Positions 1-10,434 of a DNA stretch of 64,000 bases are shown in pieces. The notes beneath the pieces were generated by a model. It did no database searches and was not told where the DNA came from. It worked only from the letters and a program-made list of their open reading frames with translations. Source of the DNA: Cephalotrichum gorgonifer (taxonomy: Eukaryota; Ascomycota; Sordariomycetes; Microascales; Microascaceae); contig ONZQ02000017.1 of assembly GCA_900312665.1 (NCBI GenBank), positions 694,612-758,611 of the forward strand. The letters run 5' to 3'. Position numbers and translations under genes: made by a program. How positions within the stretch are numbered: the stretch's first letter is position 1; the number at the start of each line of letters is the position of its first letter.

Positions 1-1131
1 CAGGATTCTGATTCCAATAGGGTCTCTCTAACAGTATAAGCTCGGGACAAGCTTATATCTACTTACAGGTGGCCGCCTATACTAGACAAGTAAACCAGTA
101 GAGCCTCAGCTTTGAGGCTCGGGATCCGAGTTGCTGTATAGTTGATCAATAATCTATACAGCTCTTAGATCATCAGATCAAGGGGGCAGATCATAGGAGG
201 CTGTCAAAGCTACAAGTCTTCAAGTGAAAGTTGTTCAGAATTGAGATTATATCCTTAGAACTGATACTGTAATCCCAGGCTTACATATAAGCTGAATAAT
301 CAGATCCTCAAATAAAAATGAAGTATATTCCTTGATCAACTATCTCCCCTGAACAAAATGAGAGCCTCTTCAGCCTTAAGTACCAAAATCAAAGGAATTG
401 ATGCAAGTCAGGGGGGGGGTCCCTGGCCTCTGGGCCGGTTCCACCGAGCTGCTGTGCCAGGTCCAATCAGACTTTCCACCCTGCCCCACCTCACTAACAC
501 AATAAGGATACACCCGGTATTCCACATTATACTCTTAGAACCAGTATATAATAATATTCTAATTAAGGACTCTATTAAGATACTATTAGTAGAAGATAAG
601 TACAAAGTAGAAAAAATATTAGATTTACTGAATGATAATAATGATATTAAGTATCTAGTCAAATAGAGGAACTTCAGATATAAAGAAAACACCTAGGAAT
701 CTCTCAGGAATCTAAAGAACTTATAGATAGAACTTATAAAGTTCTACTAGCAGAACCCAGATCAACTAAGATCACTAGGAAGTCAAGATCAACCTCTACT
801 ATATCCCAGTCAACAACACCAAAATCACTAAAAGACTAGACTATATCAATAGCTTACTGACACTCTAGTACAAGATCGACAGAGGAAATACTATCCTCCT
901 TATCCAGCTCCTATATACCCTACTTAAATAACTCCTCCTTATACTTTTATATATTCTACTTTAATTTCTGAATCTATATAAGACAGGCAAGAGCCTCTTG
1001 AAGAGCCTCTTCTGCTTTCTCCTCCTCAAATTCGATTTTATAACAGGACTCGATAATTCAAGTAACTACAGAAGTCAGGACTAGCAAGAACAGGAACAGA
1101 GATACACCTATAAGAAGATATCATAAGGACA
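1..1131 (+). mobile_element. Decayed Ty3/gypsy fragment with C-terminal chromodomain
   Basis: AT-rich sequence with dense TAA and TAG codons. One frame around 505-770 reads like the end of a chromovirus-type pol: an IHPVFH box at about 505-525, followed by a chromodomain-like stretch with VEDKYKVEKIL (about 573-605), YLVK (about 650) and an ENT-ESL-NLK segment that runs through stops to about 770. No LTR or boundary could be fixed, and the piece ends where the complete element at 1137 begins, so it is probably older DNA into which that element jumped. The stretch 405-500 is clearly more GC-rich than its surroundings. What lies at 1-357 is not recognised. Confidence 0.7.
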
Positions 1132-1136
1132 CCATT
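1132..1136. repeat. Target-site duplication CCATT (left copy)
   Basis: CCATT directly precedes the TG of the left LTR and is repeated directly after the CA of the right LTR at 10430-10434. A 5-bp duplication is normal for Ty3/gypsy integrases, and it shows that both LTR ends are native. Confidence 0.9.
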
Positions 1137-1614
1137 TGTCAGGAGTCTTAGAGAGGCTACAGAAGAAGGTGAAGCTAGCGAGGGAGACACAAGCATCTCT
1201 AGGGAACATAGCCTGGGAGAAGTAGAAGCATAGGGTTTCCAAAGAGTTGGATAAGCTCAAAGTCAATTGGACCTCACAGTGAGATCGCAGAGAGAGTTCG
1301 GATAAAGTTGAAGTCAAAATCATACCTTATAGTGAGATCACAGGGAGGCCCTAACATAATATCAGAAGAAGGGATGAAGAAAGGGAGGAAGTATAAGAAG
1401 GGAGGAGTCCTCCAATAAGAGAAGAAAAAGAAGGAGAGAAGTTAGCGATTAGTGAAATTAAACCGGCAACTGTAGAGTATACCAGCCATCAGTGCCTGTT
1501 CTATCACTACAGGCTTGCAGGTAGCTCCCTGTGAGGTATCTTCGAGATGATACTATATTCACCCTATCACTCTATATCAGTAGCCTATTACTTATATATC
1601 TGCTGACCACTACA
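1137..1614 (+). repeat. Left (5') LTR, 478 bp
   Basis: Begins TGTCAGGAGT and ends CCACTACA, with terminal TG and CA. It aligns end to end with 9952-10429 without gaps. By hand I count about 40 differences, all transitions, which fits RIP and not ordinary ageing. Confidence 0.95.
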
Positions 1615-2830
1615 GACTAATCGCTTAACCCTACACCTGTAGACCAGTAGGGGATTATAGTATCGCTATCAACTGAAGCTGTACCAGTGGGGCCAGGAAA
1701 TAGTAGAAGTGGATCTTATGGCTCATCCTCTGCAGGGCTATCTAGAACCCTTCCAGTTCTAGGAGAAGCTAGTCCTATCTCTTCTGAAGAAGTTATGGAT
1801 GAAGATGAGTTCTTAAGGATATTTGAGGTAGAATAGCTGGCTAAGTAAAGGAAGTAATTCTGAGCTATAGTAGATGCTATATGAAATGAGGGTGAACTAT
1901 CTCTATTCCTTTAACTACTGCTTCAGGCTGTGAAGGAGAAATAGTTGTTTTCGATATTACTATCAGTACTATCAGCTCCTGAAGCCCGGAAGTAAATAAA
2001 CCTGTTATCTAAGATAAAGGTAGAATTGAGGAAATGGGATTATACTGAGTTTGAGAATTTCTTATTCTAAATTTAGCTTGATATCGATATCTATACTCGG
2101 GATACTTATATATCAACTGATACTGAAATTATTTCCTATATATCTTGAGGACTCCTAAAGGGGATATAAAGTGAGTGGAGAAGTTATATATTGATGAACC
2201 ACAGGGGAAGCATTATCAACCTGAAGTGAGATAATTTGAAGATATTTCTGCAGAGATTATTATCCACTCCCTAGACAAGATATTACTATACTGCCAGTTA
2301 TCTCCTTGAAATATAGCAAAGTAAGACTCAGTCCTTTCTCAATTTTAAAGAGAAGTATAAGGATATCCTTATTAAACTTCCTGAACTAATATCGGAGGCT
2401 TTGATAATAAGCTTACTTATCAATATTTTGAGATCTGAAATTTGGGCTGCAATTTATAACCAGGGGATTCCTGAAACTATAGAAGAATTGTAATAGAAGG
2501 CTCTAATTGGACAAGTAACTTGAACTTATAAACGAGAATAGCCAGAAGATAGGGAAAAGGAAGTATCACTAGGGCCGAAATAACTACAGACTGAGAGATA
2601 TCTAAGGAATTATAATAGAAAAGAAAGAGGATTAATAGGAGGTATCAGTGAGAACTCTGTAAGATCTCTGATAGGAGGAGGGGGGAAGCTAATATTATAA
2701 AGCAATCCTCCTACTATATCATCATAGAAGCTTAGCAATAATATATAATACTTTAGCTGTAGGAAGATAGGATATTATAAGAGTAGTTATCCTGAGATCA
2801 AGTATATAAAGTATAGTAAGATAGGCTATA
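1615..2830 (+). pseudogene. Decayed gag-like region of the retrotransposon
   Basis: No long open frame remains. The identifying trace is a zinc-knuckle remnant at about 2740-2810 with a Cys-Arg-Lys run, GYYKSSYP and further spacing like CX2CX4HX4C, in which the expected first Cys and the His read as Tyr or Ser. This is where gag nucleocapsid lies relative to protease and RT in gypsy elements. The primer-binding site just after the left LTR could not be recognised, probably because of mutation. Confidence 0.6.
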
Positions 2831-3019
2831 TAGCTATCTGCTGTCGGTCAAGCTAATCTGCAGCTATCAGCTAAATCTATCTAGCAACAGGGAGCAATAT
2901 AGCTGTAATAGGAAAGCAGAGCCCTGAGGAGAACTCAGTAAGCTTCCAGTGATAGTATAATATAGAGGAGGATAGTTATATTTTCGTATAAGCTGAGATA
3001 TAATATTTATGAAAATAGT

Positions 3020-6000
3020 CTAAAGTAATTATATTAATTGACCTGGGAACTACTTGAAATATCCTCTATCTCTGCTTCTTTACAGATAATGAAATATATA
3101 TATTGGAATAATATAAGGGCCCAGAGCTAGGAAATGTAAATTGAAGAATATATATCTTAGAAGTCTATTGAGGATTGATAAAGATAAGAGACTCTCTAGG
3201 AATATAGGAGATATAGGATATAATATAGCTGATATCGGAGATCGGTATCTTAGATACTATACTAGGAATATAAGCATTGAAGGAAGCTGACCCAGTATTA
3301 TATCTTACCAAGTAATCCTGGATATATTACCTTAATCCAGAAAAACTAGCTCTTGTTAGCAGGAAGAAGGAATTTAAAAAGACTGTCTAAGAAGCAGCTT
3401 ATATATTTACATTGGCTGCCCACCCAGTGAGGCTACCGGAGCAAGTATCTGAAGTCACTATAGCAGGACTAGCAGAGATCTTATAGATAGATCATAATAA
3501 TAACTTAATAATAGTGGGCATTCCAGAATATTATTATAAATTACTGGAATAGCTTTGTCCTCGAAAAGGGAAGCAGATAAGGGTAAAGTGAAGATCCTAT
3601 ATAATTGATTTAGAAGATAGTAAGTCACTATCTTAGAGACTGCTGTACCCAATAGCTGGGAAAGAATTAGCAGCTCTATCTGACTGATTATAAGATATAT
3701 TGGAAAAAGGATAGATCTGACCAAGTAGCTCCTCAGTAGGCACTCCTATTCTATTTATACTAAAGAAAGGAGGAAAGCTATAACTATATATAGACTACCG
3801 AGCATTAAATCGAGTCATCAAAAAGAACTGAGCATCTATTCTGTTGATCTCTGAGATCTTGGATCACCTCTAGAACACTTATATCTATACTAGCCTCGAT
3901 CTCAAGGATATCTATTATTCTATAGGAATCTGAGAAGGGGATAAGTAGAAGACTGCTTTCTAATACCAGTATAGATATTTTGAGTTTAATATACTATCTA
4001 TAGGATTAGCAAATACCTCTACAATCTTTTAATCCTATCTTAGTAAAGTCTTATAGGGATTAGTAGATATAAATTATATTATCTATTTAGATGATATTCT
4101 TATATATTCCCTTGATATCAAAGCCTATAAGAAATATATATATAAGATCTTGCAATAACTTGAGGAAGAGGGACTGATAGTAAATATAAAGAAATATAAA
4201 TTCTATCGAGAAGAGATTGAGTTCCTAGGGTTCATTGTAGGACCTGAAGGAATTAGAATAGAATAAGATCGAGTTTAAGCTATTATCAAATAACCAATCC
4301 TAAAGTTGATTAAGGAAGTTCTTATATTCCTTGGATTTATAGGATTCTATTGACAGTTTATCGAGAAGTATAGCTATATCACTACTCCATTAACCGACTT
4401 AATTAAGGGAGGGTGATCAGGATCAATCTAGCTGGGTTACAGGGAGCTTACAGTATTCATAAAGTTGCAATAAGCCTTCCTTACTACTCCTATTCTACAG
4501 TATTTTGACTCTATACTATCTATCTAAGTCGAGACTGATACTTCAGATTATACTATTAGAGCTATTCTATCTCAACTCTACTAAGATCGATGATATCTAG
4601 TAGCATTTATATCTAATAAGCTAAAAGGAGCTGAGCTAAGATATGATACCCCTGAAGCTGAGCTTATAGCAATTATATATACTTATCAGAGTTGGAGACA
4701 CTATTTGGCCTATTCTCGATATCCTATCAAGATCCTTACTGACTATCTTAATTATCAATACCTGGCTAAGAAGAAGAAGTTGACTACTAAGGAAGTATGA
4801 TAGGTAGGAGAACTAGAAATATTTGATTACTTGATTATCTACTGTAAAGGGAAGAAGAATCCTGCTGATATATTAAATCGAAGGCCAGACTATCATTCGA
4901 AAACTGAGAAACAAGATACTCAATAAGTTCTATTAGTATATCTCCTTTTAAAATATCACCCAGAAGGAGAGGAAGTTGATCAAACTACAAACTATAAGCA
5001 ATCTATTATATATATAACAGAGATCGCTGTAATTACTACCTGCTATAGGGCTACTGAATATCAAGCCCTAATAGCAGTTCTAGAGTAATAAAATCCATCC
5101 CCTGCAGAGAAATGCAGATACAGAAGACTATGAAAACTATATCGAAATCTAGAGAACCCAGGAAAAGAATCAATATCCTAGCAATCTAGCTATAACCTTA
5201 CTGAACTCTCAGATCTCCATCAACCTTTTATCGATGAAATCAAGTAAGTATAGGAAGAGGATCTATTTATCCAGGAGTAATAGTAGATAAGGTATAGCTG
5301 AGGCAGACTAACTTACCAATAGTAGGAACTAGAAGAAGATAGACTATTAAAGATAGATTATCAGATCTATCTTCTATCTAAAGTCTGAGATAAGGTAATA
5401 AAGGAATTTTATAATTCCTCTCTTATAGGGTATCTGGGCTTAATCAGAATACTGAGAAGAATAGCTGATCACTATTATTAAGATCAGATAGTAACTGAGA
5501 TCAAATAATATATCCAATACTATATAATCTATCAAGCTATTAAATCAAGATACTATCTACTATATAGAGAACTTATCCTGTTGCCAGTATCTATATTTCT
5601 ATTCTAGGAGCTAGCTATAGATTTTATTACTGATTTATCTCTATCGATCTCTATCTATAGAAAGAAGTATAATATCATTCTGATAGTGATTGATCAGTTT
5701 ACTAAATATACTATATATATTGAGACTATCAAAACCTTTATTAGCGATAGATTAGCTTATTTATTATTATATTATATTTTCTCTTACTTCAGCTTATCTA
5801 ATAGAATTATATCTGATCAGGGATCTCTATTTACTAGTCAGTTCTGGACAACTCTTTATCAAGTACTAGAAATAATCTAATAACTGAGTACAGCCTTCTA
5901 TATATAAACTGATAGCTAAATAGAGAGATTAAATCAAATATTAGAGTAATACTTGAGGACTTATTATAATACTTAATAAGATGACTGGACTCTCTATCTA

Positions 6001-6670
6001 CTATTAGCTCAGTTTATCTATAATATATTATAGTAAGCTACTACTTAAGATATATCAGCAACATTCTTAATAGGATATCGCCCAAAGGTAGCCTTCGATG
6101 ATAGAAGCTATCGAGAGATTATAAAGAGATCAGCTTAAACTTCAGAGCAAGCTGTAGATTAAATATAACTCCTGTAATGATATAGGGAGGACACTGTAAG
6201 ATTCCTGTAAGCAGCTTAGCAGAACTAAGCTCAGTATTATAACTATAGAAGAATACCTAAGACTTTTTAAGTCAGTAATTAGATTATACTATCAATCTGA
6301 TACTTATATCTATATCAATAGAGCTAGAAACTAGCTAAGAAGTTCAAAGGCCTATTCCAGATCTAAATAGTAGTTAGAAACTATAGTTTGGTATACCAAC
6401 TTTAACTATCCCCAGGAATACAAATCCACCCTATCTTTCCAATTAGTTCACTTAAACTATTTATAATAATAAAAGAGGAAACTCTAGAGATTCCTATGAA
6501 TATAGTCTTCTAAGCAGAACTATAATATAAAGTTAAGTATATCTTTGATCATTATAGAGGAGGATAGTACTGCAAGTTTCTAGTGAAATAGAAAAATTGG
6601 CCCTTAGAAGATATAATATAGGAGCCTCGATATATATTTGAAGAACAGTAAATATTGTAAGAGTATAAAG
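3020..6670 (+). pseudogene. Decayed pol: protease, reverse transcriptase, RNase H, integrase, chromodomain
   Basis: Fragments in one main frame broken by stops. Protease: LIDLGTT at about 3035-3055, matching the D-(S/T)-G active-site neighbourhood with the Ser lost. Reverse transcriptase: about 3735-4270 with the YRALN box near 3800, SLDLKD near 3895 and the YLDD catalytic box at 4084-4095. RNase H: DTSDYTIRAIL near 4535. Integrase: about 5430-6110, its HHCC zinc site losing both Cys to Tyr, with IDFITDLS near 5615 and IISDQGS near 5810. C-terminal chromodomain: FLVK near 6570, then NWPLED and EPRYIFEE to about 6650. The domain order is that of Ty3/gypsy. Nothing here is translatable. Confidence 0.93.
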
Positions 6671-7099
6671 CTACTGTCAATGATAGAAAAACAATGATAG
6701 CAGTATCAGAGATAGTTAATTACCGGCAGTAGAGAAAATGAACCTTGAATCGAGCTCTCAGAGATATTGTAGTGATATTACAGATATCTCTATAGGGTGA
6801 AATAAGTTAGAAAGATACTGTAGTATCTGGAGAAGAAGAAGAGAGGAAGAATGAAGATAGAGGGGTTACTGAGAGAGATAAGATAGTGGTAGATTAAGGA
6901 ATTATAGGAAATTGTATATAGGCAAGGATAATGAGCAAGAGGCAAGGGAATTATCAATTAAATTATCATATCCTTATAAGCTGCCCTCTAGAAGTTATCA
7001 AAAGAAAAAAATACCTATACTATCTGTAAACTCTCCCAGTAAACTATTACTATATAATCCTCTTACCCCCTTACTACTCTATAAAGGTTAGATAATGAA

Positions 7100-7400
7100 A
7101 CCCTTGAGGAAAGTAATCTATAAGCTATAATCTGCTCAATTAGGGGAGGAGCTATCAGCTGTAAGCTCAGAAAAGGAAGATGATATATCGCCCAATAGCC
7201 GATAAAAGGCTAGGGGACAGAGCCTTTGGAAGAATGAACCTGTAAGCTATAATCTGCTTAAACAGAGGAGGAAGATGATATATCGCCTAATATCCGATAA
7301 AGGGTTAGATATCGAAACCCTTGGAAGAGACAATCTATCAAGCTGTGGCCTGCCTGAATAGGGGAGAAGTCATTCTATACAACTTAAGGAAAAGACAGAG
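7100..7400. repeat. Imperfect tandem repeat inside the element
   Basis: The phrase TAAGCTATAATCTGCT occurs at about 7130 and 7250, and the longer phrase GATGATATATCGCC(C/T)AATA about 60 bp after each. A third, weaker copy follows at about 7340 (TCAAGCTGTGGCCTGC). The period is about 100-120 bp. The copies differ mostly by transitions. No function is apparent. Confidence 0.6.
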
Positions 7401-7699
7401 AACCTATCAGAGGGGACCAGGAGGGCAAATAAACCTACCTAAAGCAGTCAGCAAGAGAGAGCAGTAGCAGAAGAGAGTTGTAAAGGGGGAACAGCCAGCC
7501 TGCTATTACTGTAAAAGATACTATCATAGTATCTAAGAGGATACCTCACTATAACCTATCATTATCTACCTCCAACAATATCATCACTATCAAAGCAACT
7601 CTACTATAAACCACCCCCAAGAAAGCTACTCAAAGCAGCTGATCATCCTCTATTAGAGAGAGATTGATATCTACTGTATATCAGAAACTGGCTATTAGG

Positions 7700-8178
7700 T
7701 CTATAATAAAGGAGTCGGAAAAGCCAGGAGAGACAGAATCCTCCTTATAAGGAGGCCAAGGGATATCTGATACTACAGGGATAGATGAAGAGGGAGTAGA
7801 TAAAAGCAGAACTGAGATCACAGAATCGGGAACTAGGAAGACTATTTGAAGCTTAGGAGGGGAAGCTGAGAGCTAGGATACTATATTATCATATACTATC
7901 GAAGCCCCAGAGGGTATAGACACCAGCACCTAAGTGAAATCTTTATCATCGGAGGCCGGGATAGGAGAGGAAGTGAGTATTAAGGGCAGATATTCCTTAT
8001 TGAGATTAACCTCTAAGGGTATAAACAGAGAAATCCTGTAAGGGATCTCGGGGAATAGAAGGATAGAGGCCGGGAAGGGAGAGATAGTAGAAGGAAGTAG
8101 AGTGTTGAATAGAGAGATAACTGCAGAGGTAAATTCTACAGTAGTCGTCTGGCCAGGACAGTGACCTCCTAACTTCAT
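7700..8178 (-). pseudogene. Minus-strand protein-like frame, possible continuation of the antisense gene
   Basis: From 8178 down to 7930 one minus-strand frame is open for 82 codons, and the same frame runs on to about 7700 interrupted by only a few TAG or TGA codons. The composition (Ser, Pro, Leu, Ile, Asp) resembles the end of the candidate exon at 8514. The plus strand is full of stops over the same interval. I recognise no domain. It could equally be chance openness in skewed sequence. Confidence 0.3.
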
Positions 8179-8513
8179 ATATTGAAGAATCTTCTTTAAT
8201 ATCGTATACTGCTATACAGTGGCTATCTGAATTACTTATTAATCAGGGAGCTCTCAGCTACCTTATATAGACTACCCAGAAGAGAGATATACTAAGTCAA
8301 GCCCTAAGATCCAAATCTTATAGTAAACAGCTAACAAATATCCAAGCCCAGGCTCAGGTAGTTCCAAGTAGGATTTCCCCTATACAACATAGTGATCATA
8401 TCTTATAGGTGATACTCCTATTATAGGAATTAATTAGAGAGCCAGAGCAGCTGGAAGGATAGAGATATATCACAGTATAGCATACACTAAATAAATTTAC
8501 TGTATACTATACC

Positions 8514-9102
8514 CTAAGTACAGTGATAGCAGATTATATAATGAAGCCAGTCAGAGATGACTGTGAGATCAGAGCTATTATTATCATCATCGTCGACTAT
8601 ATTGGAGGTGAGAGAAGGGGAAGAGGGAGCGATAGAGAGGGAAACTACATAAGAAGATCTAGCAGAAAGAGGACCTGAGAGGGCCCTTGGAGAGGCAGGG
8701 GCGAAGGGGGTATCACTATCGGTATCATTATTGTTATCATCATCATCACTATCTCCACTACCGCCAGCAGCTATACTATCGATATTGTCATCATCACTAT
8801 CATCGATATTATCATCCTCATCCTCTTCCTCCTCCTACAGAGTATAAGTATTATAATCCAAATAGAAGCCTTTAAAGACTTACCTCCTCCTCACCATCTA
8901 CCAAAAACTCCTTATCACTCCCCGGAAGGTATATATATTTCATTCTAGCAAATCCAGACTATATCACTGCAGGTGCCTCGATGAAGTTATCCCCGGAGCC
9001 ACTGGGGTCTTCCAACTCTGCTGATTTCCCTGCAGATATCTGAAGGCACTTTGAGAACTATATCAGAGTATAAGGCTGAAGAGTCTACTTTGAAGATATC
9101 AT
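8514..9102 (-). pseudogene. Candidate antisense spliced gene carried in the 3' part of the retrotransposon
   Basis: On the minus strand, opposite to pol, exon 1 (9102-8884, ATG then 73 codons) and exon 2 (8834-8514, 106 codons plus TAG) are joined by a 49-nt intron (8883-8835) with a GTAAGT donor and a TGTAG acceptor, both in phase 0. Exon 1 has only three internal stops, all TAG as RIP would make from CAG, and exon 2 is open throughout. The product would be acidic: a Glu run across the splice, then many Asp, Asn and Ser (about codons 73-110), then a Pro/Ser/Ala-rich part. More protein-like minus-strand frame follows at 8178-7700. No domain is recognised. It may be a captured gene, an element-encoded antisense ORF, or gag of a second element nested in reverse. 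Confidence 0.45.
8700..8830. repeat. Imperfect ATC/GAT trinucleotide tract
   Basis: Runs of ATC, with ACT and TCC variants, on the plus strand. On the minus strand it encodes the Asp/Asn/Ser-rich part of the candidate antisense gene; on the plus strand it would encode unnatural Ile runs. Confidence 0.8.
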
Positions 9103-9374
9103 TGTAAATAATTAATAGGACTCTGAAGAAGAGGAAAAAGAGAAGAATGAAATCTCTAGAATTGAGAATTCCAGGAAGATTTTATATCTATCAAAGAATT
9201 GAATTAATAAAGAGAGAAGATACAACCCTTCACTATATCAATAGGAACAAATAATAATAACAATCGCATACCTTCCACAGCACCAAAATATCCACTACTG
9301 CAGTATAGCCATCATAAGCTCCCAGTAGTATCACAGGGAGAGTACTAGAATAGCCCTGGTAGCACCCTATATAT

Positions 9375-9855
9375 AGAAGAAGATCCAGAAGACCCAGAAG
9401 ATCCAGAAGACCAAGAAGATCCAGAAGATCAAGAAGACCAAGAAGATCCAGAAGACCTAGAAGATCCAGAAGACCCAGAAGATCCAGAAGACTAAGAAGA
9501 TCCAGAAGATCTAGAAGACCAAGAAGATCCAGAAGACTAAGAAGACCAAGAAGATCCAGAAGACCAAGAAGATCTAGAAGATCAAGAAGACCAAGAAGAC
9601 CAAGAAGATCTAGAAGACCCAGAAGATCTAGAAGACCAAGAAGATCCAGAAGACCAAGAAGATCTAGAAGATCAAGAAGATCCAGAAGACCAAGAAGATC
9701 CAGAAGACCAAGAAGACCAAGAAGATCAAGAAGATCCAGAAGACCAAGAAGACCAAGAAGATCCAGAAGACCAAGAAGATCCAGAAGACCAAGAAGACCC
9801 AGAAGACCAGGAAGACTCAAAAGAACAAAAAGATCCAGAAGACCAAGAAGACTAA
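9375..9855. repeat. 9-bp minisatellite array, about 50 units
   Basis: Units of the form GAAGA(T/C)CCA or GAAGA(T/C)CAA repeat almost without interruption. Read on the plus strand in the GAA frame they give Glu-Asp-Pro and Glu-Asp-Gln, with some units carrying CTA or TAA as third codon. Those are exactly what CpA-to-TpA change makes from CCA and CAA. The long Leu/Gly/Asp-rich open frame on the minus strand (9233-9883) is a by-product, because no unit can form a stop in that frame. It lies inside the retrotransposon, upstream of the polypurine tract. Confidence 0.9.
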
Positions 9856-9931
9856 GGAAATCAAGAAGATCTAGAACACCCAAAGGATCAAAGAGCTACA
9901 AGTTCTGCCATCTTCTGAGGACAGAAGATAT

Positions 9932-9951
9932 AGGGAAGGAGGGGAATAAGA
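9932..9951 (+). other. Polypurine tract of the retrotransposon
   Basis: An almost pure A/G run of 20 bases (AGGGAAGGAGGGGAATAAGA) ends at the base before the right LTR. This is the expected position and composition for the plus-strand primer in LTR retrotransposition. Confidence 0.75.
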
Positions 9952-10429
9952 TGTCAGGAGTCTTAGAGAGGCTACAGAAGAAGGTGAAGCTAGTGAGGGA
10001 GATATGAGCATCTCTAGGGAATACAGTCTGGGAGAAGTAGAAGCATAGGGTTTCCAAAGAGTTGGATAAGCTCAAAGTCAATTGGACTTCATAGTAAGGT
10101 CGTAGGGAGAGTTTGGATAAAGTTGAAGTCAAAATCATATCTTATAGTGAGGTCACAGGGAGGCCCTAACATAATATCGGAAGAAGGGATGAAAGAAGGG
10201 AGGAAGTATAAGAAGGGAGGAGTCCTCTAATAAGAGAAGAAAAAGAAGGAGGGAAGTTAGCGATTAGTGAAATTAAACCGGCAACTGTAGAGTACGCCAG
10301 CTATCAGTACCCGTTCTATCACTATAGGCTCACAGATAGCTCCCTGTGAGGTACCTTCGAGGTGACACCATATTCACCCTATCACTCCACATCAGTGGCC
10401 TATTACTTGTATGTCTGCCGACCACTACA
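9952..10429 (+). repeat. Right (3') LTR, 478 bp
   Basis: Begins TGTCAGGAGT and ends CCACTACA. It has the same length as the left LTR and no indels against it. It keeps more C and G at the differing sites, so it looks less heavily mutated than the left copy. Confidence 0.95.
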
Positions 10430-10434
10430 CCATT
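10430..10434. repeat. Target-site duplication CCATT (right copy)
   Basis: Matches 1132-1136 and directly follows the terminal CA of the right LTR. Confidence 0.9.

Larger units (their letters stand above)
1137..10429 (+). mobile_element. Structurally complete, RIP-inactivated Ty3/gypsy chromodomain retrotransposon
   Basis: A 9.3-kb element bounded by two 478-bp LTRs and a CCATT target duplication. Order inside: a gag-like region with a decayed CCHC knuckle (about 2740-2810), aspartic protease, reverse transcriptase, RNase H, integrase and a chromodomain to about 6665, then about 3.3 kb of extra sequence before the polypurine tract. No open pol frame remains. Stops fall where Gln, Arg or Trp codons are expected, and TpA is abundant, as expected from C-to-T change on both strands (RIP). 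The RT core YLDD survives, but Cys residues of the integrase zinc site read as Tyr. The element cannot encode working enzymes and would need a helper to move. Gene order protease-RT-RNaseH-integrase defines Ty3/gypsy. Confidence 0.95.

Noticed and set aside
9375..9855. CRISPR-like array
   Set aside because: Units are 9 bp with no spacers, in a eukaryotic retrotransposon.
9233..9883. 216-codon Leu/Gly/Asp open frame on the minus strand
   Set aside because: It is produced by the 9-bp repeat, which cannot form stops in that frame. Unit variants fit a mutated plus-strand repeat instead.
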